Part shown: positions 17,399-28,770 of the stretch, piece by piece
How positions within the stretch are numbered: position 1 is the stretch's first letter
How the letters are laid out: each line of letters starts with the position of its first letter
Assembly: GCA_964448675.1 (NCBI GenBank)
Contig: CAYUZU010000015.1
Location: 1 to 64,000 of the forward strand
Origin: CAYUZU01 sp964448675
GTDB taxonomy: Bacteria; Planctomycetota; Phycisphaerae; UBA1845; Fen-1342
Length of the DNA stretch: 64,000 nucleotides
Reading direction: 5' to 3'
Translations under genes and position numbers: made by a program
The notes under the pieces: model-generated
What the model was told of the DNA's origin: nothing
The model's input: the letters and a program-made list of their open reading frames with translations, nothing else
The model's database searches: none

Positions 17399-18358
17399 AT
17401 GGGAATCGATCTGCTCAGCCGATTCGAGGGCGCCATTCTCGGCCTGGCCATCGGTGATGCGCTCGGCTTCCCGACCGAGTTCATCTCGCTCAAGGAGATT
17501 CGCACGCGCTACGGCCCGGCCGGTGTCACCGACTTCGAGCCGGTTGGCTGGCACCCGCCCGGCACGTACACCGACGACACGCAGATGTCGATCGCGGTGG
17601 CCGAGGCCCTCATCGAAGCGGGACACGACTCCATCGACAAGCTGATGCCCGCCATGGCGCGCCGTTTTGTCGCGTGGTCCAAGTCCGCCGAGAACGACCG
17701 CGCGCCCGGCACGACCTGTCTTACTGGCTGCCGCAACCTCGCCAGCGGGGCGCCCTGGGCGCGTGCCGGCGTGGCTGACTCGAAGGGCTGCGGCACCGCG
17801 ATGCGCGTCGCCCCCATCGGGCTTTTCTACTGGAAGAACGAGCAGCGGCTGGTCGACGTGGCGCGCGCCAGCGCCCTGCCCACGCATGGCCACCCCACCG
17901 GCGTTGCCGCGGCCGCGGCCGCCGCACTGTTGGTCGCGTGGGCGGTGCGTGGCGGCGACCCGCTGCAATACCCAGCGCGGCTGCTGGCGGCTCTGCAGGA
18001 CATCCCCGGGAGCGACGAGGTGATCCAGCGCGTTGCGCGCATCGACGACTGCCTGGCGGATCATCCCGACGATGTGCTGCGCGGCCCGGAACTCGGTGAG
18101 GGCTGGGTGGCCGAGGAAGCCGTGGCCTGTGCGCTCTACTGCTTCTGCCGCACGCCGACGGACTACAGCAGCACCGTGCTGACCGGGGCGAACACGGTGG
18201 GCGACTCGGACAGCATCGCGTCCATCGCCGGGGCGATCAGCGGGGCGTACAACGGCCTCGGCGCGATTCCCGAACCCTGGGTCAGCGGCGTCGAGAACAG
18301 CGACGGGCTGCGCGACCTGGCGCGGCGGCTGCACGCCCAGGCGACCACCGGCGCGTAG
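17399..18358 (+). CDS. ADP-ribosylglycohydrolase (DraG/ARH) family enzyme
   Basis: The family removes ADP-ribose from proteins or small molecules using two magnesium ions. The 319-residue product starts at ATG 17399, with GAGGG upstream, and shows FEGAILGLAIGDALGFPTEF, the metal-binding YTDDTQMSIAVAEAL, GCGTAMRVAPIGL, and the C-terminal NTVGDSDSIASIAGAISGA with the paired Asp ligands. All key acidic residues appear intact. The longer frame from 17306 overlaps promoter-like sequence (TGTTACAAT at 17307-17315, an extended -10). It follows the ARPP-1 gene in the same direction, and the pairing suggests a shared pathway. The exact substrate is unknown. Confidence 0.88.
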   Translation: MGIDLLSRFEGAILGLAIGDALGFPTEFISLKEIRTRYGPAGVTDFEPVGWHPPGTYTDDTQMSIAVAEALIEAGHDSIDKLMPAMARRFVAWSKSAENDRAPGTTCLTGCRNLASGAPWARAGVADSKGCGTAMRVAPIGLFYWKNEQRLVDVARASALPTHGHPTGVAAAAAAALLVAWAVRGGDPLQYPARLLAALQDIPGSDEVIQRVARIDDCLADHPDDVLRGPELGEGWVAEEAVACALYCFCRTPTDYSSTVLTGANTVGDSDSIASIAGAISGAYNGLGAIPEPWVSGVENSDGLRDLARRLHAQATTGA

Positions 18359-18671
18359 GTCCAATGGCCGGCGCGATCGCCGCCGATGCCGCCGCGGCGT
18401 AACGACACTTCGCCCCCGTTTCGTGGTCGGACGTTGGCCGGTCCGGCGCGGCGCGGGTCTCAGAAAACCGCCGATTTCGGCCAGCCAGTTCGCAAACTCG
18501 CCGATCCCGGGTGGCAATCCCTTTGCCTCGCAGGCGCTTCGGGCCTAGAATTCTCCGAATCCGAGGGTTCGGCAACGAGTTTTCAGATCCCGGACTGCAG
18601 GCCGCACTGCCTACGTCTCGATAAGTAGTACCTGAAGCGTGCCGCGCTTCAGCATTTCAGGAGCATCTCGA
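18359..18671. other. Intergenic region with kinase promoter
   Basis: These 313 bases contain no supported gene. The only clear element is the promoter at 18523-18551. Confidence 0.5.
18523..18551 (+). promoter_or_regulatory. Sigma70-type promoter of the kinase gene
   Basis: TTGCCT (18523-18528) and TAGAAT (18546-18551) are 17 bases apart. Transcription from about 18558 would give a leader of roughly 114 bases. Confidence 0.7.
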
Positions 18672-19913
18672 TTGGCAGACGCCCTTGACGACACGCAGAT
18701 TGCTCGCGTTGCGGTCGAACGCCAACTCGTGACCCCCGAAGAGGTCCGCGCCGCCACGGAGCAGCAACAGCGCGTCGGCGGCCAGAAACGCACACGGGCG
18801 CTGGGCGAGGTCCTCGTCGATCTGGGCTTCCTCACCCGCACCCAGCTGCAGCGGCTGCAGGGCACGAGTGAGGATTCCGGCGGGCGACCGGCGCAACAGA
18901 TTCCGGGCTATCAACTGCTGGGCAAGTGTGGCGCCGGCGCGATGGCCGTCGTGTACAAGGCCAAGCAGCTCAGCCTGGACCGTGTCGTCGCGGTGAAGGT
19001 GCTGCCCAAGCGGCTCAGCAAGAACCAGGAGTTCGTCGAGCGCTTCTACAAGGAAGGCCGCGCGGCCGCCCAGCTCAATCACAACAACATCGTGCAGGCG
19101 ATCGACGTCGGCGAGGCCAACGGCTACCACTACTTCGTGATGGAATACGTCGAGGGCTGCACCGTCTACGACGAAATCGCCGAGGGCAAGGTCTACAGCG
19201 AAGCCGAGGCGATCGAGATCATCAGCCAGATCGCCCGCGCGCTGCTGCACGCCCACGAGCGCGGCTTCATTCACCGCGACGTGAAGCCCAAGAACATCAT
19301 GCTCACCAAGGATCGCGTGGCAAAGCTGGCCGACATGGGCCTGGCACGCGAAGCCACCGACCTGCAGGCGGCGATGGCCGAGCAGGGCCGCGCCTACGGC
19401 ACGCCGTACTACATCAGCCCGGAGCAGATTCGCGGCGAAGTGGACATTGACCACCGCGCGGACCTGTACTCGCTCGGCGCGACGTTCTACCACATGGTCA
19501 CCGGCCGCGTGCCGTTCGAGGGCGCCACGCCGGCGGCGGTGATGCACAAGCACCTCAAAGAACCGCTCACGCCACCGGATCATCTGAACACGTCGCTGAC
19601 GTCCGGCTGCGGAGCGATGATCGAGATGCTGATGGCCAAGGACCGCGAAGATCGCTTCCCCAGCGCGCGCGAGTTGCTGGTCGATCTCGACTGTCTCGCC
19701 CGCGGCAAACCGCCGCAGTATGCGCACCAGCAGGTGGACGAGGATATCTTCGAGACGCTGTCGAGCGGCCAGGCGGTGCTGCATACGAGCGCCGGGCCGC
19801 GCCACGCGGCTGCCGCGGCACCCAACCAACCGTCGGCGCTGACGATCGTGCTGGGCACGGTGGCCGCGCTCAGCATTCTGGTGAACCTCATTCTTGTGGC
19901 CACGCTCTCCTGA
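18672..19913 (+). CDS. Membrane-anchored Ser/Thr protein kinase with N-terminal GspE_N-like domain
   Basis: I place the start at TTG 18672 because CAGGAG lies eight bases upstream; a GTG at 18639 would add 11 residues. The ~413-residue protein begins with a short helical domain (ADALDDTQIARVAVERQLVT ... LGEVLVDLGFLTRTQLQRL) resembling the N-terminal domain of type II secretion ATPases. The Hanks-type kinase domain follows: glycine loop GKCGAGAMAVVYKA, Lys109 in VAVKVL, catalytic HRDVKPKNIML with Asp203, and DMG (Asp221) in place of DFG, then GTPYYISPEQ. A single membrane helix (LTIVLGTVAALSILVNLILV) ends the protein, leaving no extracellular sensor, so the signal is probably cytoplasmic. Confidence 0.9.
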   Translation: MADALDDTQIARVAVERQLVTPEEVRAATEQQQRVGGQKRTRALGEVLVDLGFLTRTQLQRLQGTSEDSGGRPAQQIPGYQLLGKCGAGAMAVVYKAKQLSLDRVVAVKVLPKRLSKNQEFVERFYKEGRAAAQLNHNNIVQAIDVGEANGYHYFVMEYVEGCTVYDEIAEGKVYSEAEAIEIISQIARALLHAHERGFIHRDVKPKNIMLTKDRVAKLADMGLAREATDLQAAMAEQGRAYGTPYYISPEQIRGEVDIDHRADLYSLGATFYHMVTGRVPFEGATPAAVMHKHLKEPLTPPDHLNTSLTSGCGAMIEMLMAKDREDRFPSARELLVDLDCLARGKPPQYAHQQVDEDIFETLSSGQAVLHTSAGPRHAAAAAPNQPSALTIVLGTVAALSILVNLILVATLS

Positions 19914-20198
19914 GTGGACGCCCCGTGGCTGCAACTCTTTTCCAGGACTGGCTTTAGATCGCAACCGCTTCCGATCAACGGTGTGGCCGACCCGCATCGG
20001 GCCTCGATCGCCGGCGCCCCCTGCGCCGGCCACGCGGCCTGATCGCGCGTCGATCGTCGCCGTGCCGGTTCGTTCGCGGCGGGACTGGCGTCGTCCACGA
20101 ATTCCCCTATGATTCGCGTTTTAACGGTCGCCGCGCGAGGAAGGCCGCGCGGTGGGTAACTAGGCGTGTGTGGGGCCTCCAGAGCGAAGGAAATTCGG

Positions 20199-23159
<2,961 letters not shown>

Positions 23160-23218
23160 GGCCGTCACCGGCAATACTGCGCAAGCAAGCAGCGGCTTCC
23201 CCCGCCGACGTTGCGTTC

Positions 23219-23250
23219 AGAACCCCCGACACATGTCGGGGGTTCTTGTT
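23219..23250. terminator. Strong intrinsic terminator between convergent genes
   Basis: A perfect 12-bp stem (AGAACCCCCGAC, 23219-23230, pairing with 23235-23246) has the loop ACAT and is followed by TGTT. It lies between the convergent ppdK and M56 peptidase genes. The A at the left arm's outer end makes it moderately usable in both directions. Confidence 0.85.
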
Positions 23251-23275
23251 GCGCGCGCCGCACAGCTCGATTGAA

Positions 23276-25807
23276 CTACCCCGCGATCTGCGGCCCGGCG
23301 GATTCGCGCTCCGCATCCGAGTCTCGCGGCGGCATCTCCGCTTCCGCGGCTGGTGGCACGAAACCGCGCGGGGCCGCCGGCTGCGGCACGCCCAGCTCAA
23401 CGTCGGTCACGCCAAAGATGCCATCCGCATGGTGCGTGTCGAAACGGTCGATCGTCTCGAGGCGGTAGACCTGGCGCTGTCCCCGGCCCCAGCCGGTCTC
23501 ACGCCACGCCGTCGCGACCGCCAGGCCGTTCAGGTCACCCCACGCCGCCACCTCGCGCGACCACGTGATTTCGCGCCGCCCATCCTCGTGCACCCGCACG
23601 CGATTGTGGAGCACCACGGCCCAGTCCCGCTCCGGATCGATCAGGTACTCATGCTCGGCCCCGGTGTCGGCCCCGCTCAGAATCACCCGCACGAATTCGC
23701 ATCCACCCAGTGTGACCTGGTGCAACGCCACGCGGCCGAACTGCTCGTTCTCTTCGCGCCCCCCAAGCATCGTGCGCAGCGGCAGCTCGGTCAGCGTGTC
23801 AATACCGGTGTACGTCAGCGCCTCGGCGAGCGGCACCTGCTGATACCCCGACCGCCGGTCGCTGATCCGCGAGGTGTACGTCGCGCTCTCGGCCCCGTAC
23901 ACATGGTCGATCCTGCTGAATGTCGCGCCGTCGAACGCGATCGTATAACGCGTTTCGCTATACGGCGTCGTGCCATCGGCCCACTTCGCGACCACCGGGT
24001 CGAAGTCCACCCGCTGCCGATGCGTGTCGTCCAGGGCGTACCACGATCGCGTGTGCGCCCGCACCGGCGTCTCCTGCCACGCCGCGTCCCTCGACGCGCG
24101 CTCGTGCATCCGCCAGTCCGTCACCAGGTGCAGGTCGGCCAGCGCCGCCAGGCGTTGCTGTAGCTTCTCTGCAAGCTCCGTCGCCGTAGCGGACGACGCC
24201 GTCACCTCGACCCCCGGCAGTTCGCGCAGGCTCCGCGGCTGCGTCGGCGTCCCGGTCGAACCCAGCGGCTGCACGCCGACGTAGCTCGGATACGCGAACC
24301 CATACCGCCGAGCGAGCAGGCTCACCTTGTTGCGTGCCTCGTTCGCCTGTCGCAGCGTCATGGCGTCGCTCGCCACCGCCACCTCGAGTACGGTCAGCGG
24401 TCGGTTCGACACCGCCGCCAACTGCTGCGGCAGCTTCTCCCACGTCGTTGGCTGGCCCTCGAACGTCACTTCGTCCGCGCCGACGACGACACGCCGGAAG
24501 AAGCACTGCCACGGCACCACGGCGTAGCTCTGTTCGGCGGGTGCGGGCGCACCCCCGACGCCCGCACCCTCATGGTTCGACGTCGTTTCAACCTGACCGC
24601 TCCGCGGCGCGAGCTCGATCGCCCCGACCGTCGCCACCAGCAGCAGACCCGCCAGCAGCGCCGTCGTGCTCGCCCGGCCGCTCGGCACGCAACGGCCATC
24701 GGTGTAGCCCCGCGCGATCCACAGCAACCGCTCCTCGATCGTACTCCGCCGCGCCATCGCGATTCCCGGCGACCGGACCGGCCGGCGCACCAGCGTTTCG
24801 GCGATGGCGACCAGCGCCTTGCGATACAGCCCCGGTCCGTCCAGGTTGTGCACGCAGAACTGGTCGCAGGCCTGCTCGCGCACCCAGGCCATCTGCCGCC
24901 CGCAGGTCCACACCAGCGGGTGCGGCCAGTACACCACCTGCAGCAGCTTGAGCAGCACCTGCCAGCCGTAGTCACACCGCCGCATGTGCGTCATCTCGTG
25001 GAGCAGTACCGCCAGCCGGTCTGATCGCCGCGCGGACGCCACCAGCGACTTGGGAATCACGACCACCGGCCGCCAGAAGCCGAACGTCGCGGGCACATTC
25101 ACCGCGCCGCTCGCCAGCAGTGTAGCGCGCGGCATCCCCAGGCGGTCGGCAATCCGGCGATTGTCCGCAGACCAGCCCCCGTCGACGATCGGCACGCTCT
25201 CGTCGCGCAGCCGGCCCAACGCCGCATGCGTCAGCGCCAGCCGCAGAAGCAGCAACACCACCCCGGATGAATAGACCGCCAACGCCCACCAAAGTGCGCC
25301 CCTGGCACCGGGCCAGCGCGCGCCCGCTGGGGCGTTGGCCGCGGCCGGCACCGGGATCGAACCGTCAACAGCTACGGGTTGCTGCACCGCAACAACGTCG
25401 ATCGCCGCATTCACGCCCCCCGCGGCAGATTCAATCGGCTTGGTCGCATCCGGACCGGGCGCTGCGGCTGCCGGCGCAACATCGCGCTCGTCCGCGGCCA
25501 GCGGCAGAAACGTCCCGTCCGCCAGCGCCTCGGCGGCGCGCACATCTGTAACCACGCTCGCCACGCCCGCAGGCAAACACGGCACCCGCAGCCGCGGGAA
25601 GCCGATCGTCGTGACCGGGAGCAGTAGCAGCATGATCAGGAGTGCATTCCACAGGCTCGACCGCAGCAGTACGCCGCCCCGCCGCGCGAGCCAGGCATTC
25701 AGCGCCAGCGCCACGACCATCAACGCGGTGGCCTTGATGGCAATGTCGGCCGCCACGACCCCCGCCGCCACCAACCAGTCCGCAGGGCCCGCCAACCAGT
25801 CGATCAT
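23276..25807 (-). CDS. BlaR1-like M56 family membrane metallopeptidase
   Basis: The 843-residue protein has N-terminal membrane helices (ATALMVVALALNAWLARRG, SLWNALLIMLLLLPVTTIGF), a third near residue 180 (WWALAVYSSGVVLLLLRLAL), and a cytoplasmic zinc peptidase domain with HEMTH (residues 270-274) and the downstream Glu in MAWVREQACDQF. A further helix (TTALLAGLLLVATVGAIELA) leads to a large C-terminal domain of ~430 residues, probably periplasmic, which I do not recognise. In BlaR1 the peptidase cleaves the BlaI repressor after ligand binding. Here it overlaps the blaI-like gene by 4 bases (ATGA). No beta-lactamase is near, so the ligand is unknown. Confidence 0.88.
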   Translation of the reverse strand: MIDWLAGPADWLVAAGVVAADIAIKATALMVVALALNAWLARRGGVLLRSSLWNALLIMLLLLPVTTIGFPRLRVPCLPAGVASVVTDVRAAEALADGTFLPLAADERDVAPAAAAPGPDATKPIESAAGGVNAAIDVVAVQQPVAVDGSIPVPAAANAPAGARWPGARGALWWALAVYSSGVVLLLLRLALTHAALGRLRDESVPIVDGGWSADNRRIADRLGMPRATLLASGAVNVPATFGFWRPVVVIPKSLVASARRSDRLAVLLHEMTHMRRCDYGWQVLLKLLQVVYWPHPLVWTCGRQMAWVREQACDQFCVHNLDGPGLYRKALVAIAETLVRRPVRSPGIAMARRSTIEERLLWIARGYTDGRCVPSGRASTTALLAGLLLVATVGAIELAPRSGQVETTSNHEGAGVGGAPAPAEQSYAVVPWQCFFRRVVVGADEVTFEGQPTTWEKLPQQLAAVSNRPLTVLEVAVASDAMTLRQANEARNKVSLLARRYGFAYPSYVGVQPLGSTGTPTQPRSLRELPGVEVTASSATATELAEKLQQRLAALADLHLVTDWRMHERASRDAAWQETPVRAHTRSWYALDDTHRQRVDFDPVVAKWADGTTPYSETRYTIAFDGATFSRIDHVYGAESATYTSRISDRRSGYQQVPLAEALTYTGIDTLTELPLRTMLGGREENEQFGRVALHQVTLGGCEFVRVILSGADTGAEHEYLIDPERDWAVVLHNRVRVHEDGRREITWSREVAAWGDLNGLAVATAWRETGWGRGQRQVYRLETIDRFDTHHADGIFGVTDVELGVPQPAAPRGFVPPAAEAEMPPRDSDAERESAGPQIAG

Positions 25808-26199
25808 GACTCACCGTCCTTGCCCGCTGCGCCGTCATCCCCCGCGGCCCGCTTGATGCGCTCGAGTTGCTCCGGCGTCAGCTCTTCGTCCTCGAGCAGG
25901 CGCTGCACGAGCGCCTCGACCGACCCCCCGAAGAAGCGCCGCACCATGCTTCGGACCGCTTTGCGTTCGGCGTTGGCCCGCTTGACGACCGCGCGGTAGA
26001 CGTAGGCCTTGCCGTTGACGGTGTGACGAACATACCCCTTCGACTCGAGCACGCGCAGCAGCGTGCGCACCGTCGAGTCGTGCGGCTCGTCCGGCAGCGC
26101 CTCGCGCACCTGCTCAGCGGTCGTCGGCCCGATACGCCATAGCACCTCCATGATCTGGGCTTCGCGGTCGGTGAGCGTCTCGGAACTGCGGCGTGGCAT
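25804..26199 (-). CDS. BlaI/MecI/CopY family transcriptional repressor
   Basis: The 131-residue product is a winged-helix repressor: LTDREAQIMEVLWRIGPTTA, HDSTVRTLLRVLESKGYVRH, GKAYVYRAVVKRANAERKAV and a C-terminal dimerisation helix (SMVRRFFGGSVEALVQRLLE). ATG follows AAGGAGCACGCC. It would repress its own promoter at 26225-26253 until cleaved by the co-transcribed M56 peptidase, as known for BlaI-BlaR1. The Asn-Phe cleavage site of classical BlaI is not obvious here. Confidence 0.92.
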   Translation of the reverse strand: MPRRSSETLTDREAQIMEVLWRIGPTTAEQVREALPDEPHDSTVRTLLRVLESKGYVRHTVNGKAYVYRAVVKRANAERKAVRSMVRRFFGGSVEALVQRLLEDEELTPEQLERIKRAAGDDGAAGKDGES

Positions 26200-26224
26200 G
26201 GCGTGCTCCTTCCGTTATTATTTT

Positions 26225-26253
26225 AACATAGCACGCCTTTCCCCCGATTGCAA
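26225..26253 (-). promoter_or_regulatory. Promoter of the BlaI-M56 operon
   Basis: On the minus strand TTGCAA (26253-26248) and TATGTT (26230-26225) are 17 bases apart, followed by an AT-rich start region (AAAATAATAAC) and the blaI ribosome binding site. A BlaI operator should overlap this region, but I cannot define a perfect dyad. Confidence 0.6.
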
Positions 26254-26324
26254 GCCAATTGCGCTGAGCCACTTGGGGAATCTGCTCTGGCGCACCCGCT
26301 TCCGCGGTACCGCGTCAGGAAGCG

Positions 26325-27203
26325 TCACGCATCCGCGGGCGCGGGCGTGAGTTCGAACCAGTCGCCGGCCTGCTGGACGGCGACGACCGGGGTGTCGAGC
26401 TCATGATCGAATGCGAGCCAGCCGCCCGTATCCGCCAGCCAGCCCAGCAAGGCCTCCTTCGACGCGCGGTTCTCCACCGGATACAGGTCATATGCCATGT
26501 TGTATGGCGCCCCCAGATGGTGCCGCGTGGGGATCAGGTCGCCGCCGTAGACCAGCGGCCGCGCCTGTCCCTCAATCACGATCGAGTGATGCCCGCGCGT
26601 GTGGCCGGGGGTCGGCATGGCGCGGATGCCGGGCACGATCTCGCCTGCGCCATCCAGCAGGTGCCAGGCACCCGCCTCGTCAATCGGCTGCAGGTTCTCC
26701 GGGCGGTAGGTGGCCGTCATGATGCCGAAGCCGGCCTGCGCATCTTCGTATTCCTGACGCTGCACGTGAACGGTGGCTTGCGGAAATGTCGGCCTCAATG
26801 CGCCGTCTGCCTCGTAAGTGAGGCCACCCGCATGATCAAAGTGCAGGTGCGTCACGATCACGTCGGTGATCGACGCCGGCGCGATGCCTTGCGCTTCAAG
26901 CGACGGCCGGACCCACTGCGCCGGGTCAATCGCGAAGATCTTCTGTTCCTTGGCGGCGTACTTGGGCCCGTGGCCGGTCTCGATCAGCACGCGGCGCTCG
27001 GGCTGCGCCGGCCACTCCACCAGCAGGCAATTGCACGCCAACAGAATGCGGTTCTGCTCGTCCGCAGGATAGCTGCGGGCCCACAGCGCCTTGGGGATGA
27101 GTCCGAACATCGCCCCGCCGTCGAGCTTCAACCGCCCGCCGTTCACCAGCGTGACCATACTGTCACCAAGGTCGAATCGCGGCGCGTTTGTCGCTGCACT
27201 CAT
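26325..27203 (-). CDS. MBL-fold metallo-hydrolase (lactonase-like)
   Basis: The 292-residue product has the metallo-beta-lactamase fold with the dinuclear zinc motif THLHFDHAGG, then GHTRGHHSIVI and GGDLIPTRHHLGAPY. The architecture (GGRLKLDGGAMFGLIPKALW near the start, LIETGHGPKY) resembles the AHL-lactonase-like branch often annotated simply as MBL-fold hydrolase. It is a soluble enzyme without a signal peptide. Substrate is unknown; quorum-signal lactonase, other lactonase and esterase are all possible. It is followed downstream (minus strand) by the blaI gene, with 125 bases between. Confidence 0.85.
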   Translation of the reverse strand: MSAATNAPRFDLGDSMVTLVNGGRLKLDGGAMFGLIPKALWARSYPADEQNRILLACNCLLVEWPAQPERRVLIETGHGPKYAAKEQKIFAIDPAQWVRPSLEAQGIAPASITDVIVTHLHFDHAGGLTYEADGALRPTFPQATVHVQRQEYEDAQAGFGIMTATYRPENLQPIDEAGAWHLLDGAGEIVPGIRAMPTPGHTRGHHSIVIEGQARPLVYGGDLIPTRHHLGAPYNMAYDLYPVENRASKEALLGWLADTGGWLAFDHELDTPVVAVQQAGDWFELTPAPADA

Positions 27204-27278
27204 TACCCGCTACCTCCGCGCCGCATGCGGCGCTGCCCGTCCCGCCATTCAACCGGGCCGCCACGCCGGCCGAAGCCG

Positions 27279-27611
27279 CTACTCCTTCGCCTCCGGCGAC
27301 TCGCGGCGAAAGACCGCCACGATGTCCTCGATCGGCACCACAAAGAGCCGGTTGTCCCCCTCGAAGTCCACCGGCACCGCGTTCTTGGGGTTGAAGAGGA
27401 TGCGATCGTACTGCCTGATCGGGTAATCGATGTCGCGGTCGACCTGGGCCGAGACGGCGACAACGCGACCGGTGATGGTCGGGATCTCGATATTGCCGGG
27501 CAGCTCGATCCCACCCTTGGTGGTCTTCTTGTCCTCGTCCTTGCGAATCAGGACGCGTTTGCCGATCGGTTCAACCGTCTCAATCGCCTTCTTGCCGCTC
27601 GTTTGGCCCAT
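27279..27611 (-). CDS. groES: GroES-like co-chaperonin
   Basis: GroES caps the GroEL folding chamber. The 110-residue product has the Cpn10 pattern: IGKRVLIRKDEDKKTTKGGI, LPGNIEIPTITGRVVAVSAQ, and a C-terminal VVPIEDIVAVF. The family's usual EYLIL-type motif is altered and the mobile loop (KTTKGGIELPGN) is kept. The ATG at 27611 follows GAGGTTGCGC; a TTG two codons upstream is less likely. No groEL gene is adjacent, so this may be a stand-alone or paralogous co-chaperonin. Confidence 0.85.
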   Translation of the reverse strand: MGQTSGKKAIETVEPIGKRVLIRKDEDKKTTKGGIELPGNIEIPTITGRVVAVSAQVDRDIDYPIRQYDRILFNPKNAVPVDFEGDNRLFVVPIEDIVAVFRRESPEAKE

Positions 27612-27790
27612 GCGCAACCTCGTTGATCCAATGCCGGGATCATATACTACGGGACGGACGATCGCATCGCGAGCGCGCGGGTTGTTCGCACGCAGTCACG
27701 GCCGCAATCGCGCAGCCGGGATGGCGTGCGGGCAAAGCCGAGCGAAGACCTGCCGGCGCCGCGGTGCCAGACGGAAGGCGAAGGTACGCC

Positions 27791-28714
27791 ATGAGCAACG
27801 ACAACGCCCTGCCCACCCTGAGCACCGAGCTCCCGGATCTGCCGCCACGCGACCCCGCCACCCACAAGGGCCGCGTCGGTCGCGTGTCCATCGTCGCCGG
27901 CAGTCGCGGCATGAGTGGCGCCGCCGTGCTGGCCGCCAGCGGAGCCCTCCGCGGCGGGGCCGGCCTGGTGCGCGTGTACACGCCCGGCTCGATGCTGCCT
28001 GTCATCGCTGCCGGCGAACCGTGCCTGATGACCGTCGCGCTCCCCGAAGACGGCGATGGCACCGTCGCGACCCCTGCCGCCGAGCGAATCGACCTCGACT
28101 GGACCGACGCGCTCGCCATCGGCCCCGGCCTCGGGCAGCGCGACGCCGTCGGCGACATGGTCGCGACCCTGGTCGGGGCCTTTGGCGGTCCGACAGTCAT
28201 CGACGCCGACGGACTCAACACGCTCGCGACCCGTGCCGCGCTGGCCTGGAGCCAGCGGCGCGACAGCCGTGCGTCACCCGCCGTCCTGACGCCCCATCCT
28301 GGCGAGATCACGCGCTTGCTCGACGGCGCGGGCTTGACCGCGCCAGGTGGACAAAACGACGAAGAGCGCCTGCACGCCGCCTGCACGTACGCCCGCTGGT
28401 CAGAGCAGGTCGTGCTGCTCAAAGGTCATCGCACCATCGTCACCGACGGCACACGGGCTTACGTGAACACCACCGGCAATCCCGGCATGGCCACCGGTGG
28501 CATGGGCGACGTCCTCACCGGCCTCATCGCGGCGCTGCTGGGGCAGGGCCTGGGCCCGTTCGACGCCGCCCGCCTGGCCGCTTACGTGCATGGGCTCGCG
28601 GGGGACCGCTGCGCCCGGCGCATCGGCCCGGTTGGCTACCTGGCGCGCGACCTGGCCGAGCAATTGCCCGCGGCGCGGCACGAGGCCACCCGGCCGCGGA
28701 TCGGATTCCGCTGA
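27791..28714 (+). CDS. nnrD: ADP/ATP-dependent NAD(P)H-hydrate dehydratase
   Basis: NnrD repairs hydrated NADH and NADPH (NADHX, NADPHX) by dehydration. ATG 27791 follows GAAGGTACGCC; 307 residues. The ribokinase-like fold is shown by HKGRVGRVSIVAGSRGMSGA, GPGLGQRDAV, VIDADGLNTLATRAA, LTPHPGEITRLLDGAG and the catalytic NPGMATGGMGDVLTGLIAAL. The epimerase domain (NnrE) that is often fused to it is absent, so this is a stand-alone dehydratase. The methyltransferase gene follows 56 bases downstream. TATACT at about 27643 is a possible -10 element, but no good -35 matches it. Confidence 0.94.
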   Translation: MSNDNALPTLSTELPDLPPRDPATHKGRVGRVSIVAGSRGMSGAAVLAASGALRGGAGLVRVYTPGSMLPVIAAGEPCLMTVALPEDGDGTVATPAAERIDLDWTDALAIGPGLGQRDAVGDMVATLVGAFGGPTVIDADGLNTLATRAALAWSQRRDSRASPAVLTPHPGEITRLLDGAGLTAPGGQNDEERLHAACTYARWSEQVVLLKGHRTIVTDGTRAYVNTTGNPGMATGGMGDVLTGLIAALLGQGLGPFDAARLAAYVHGLAGDRCARRIGPVGYLARDLAEQLPAARHEATRPRIGFR

Positions 28715-28770
28715 ACGGCGACGAGCGCGCAACGGACGAGTCCGCAGGACATTCGGAAAGAGGTAGCGGA

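Noticed and set aside
23276..26199. Beta-lactam resistance locus
   Set aside because: Only the BlaI-type repressor and M56 peptidase are present; no beta-lactamase or penicillin-binding protein gene lies close, and such pairs have other roles.
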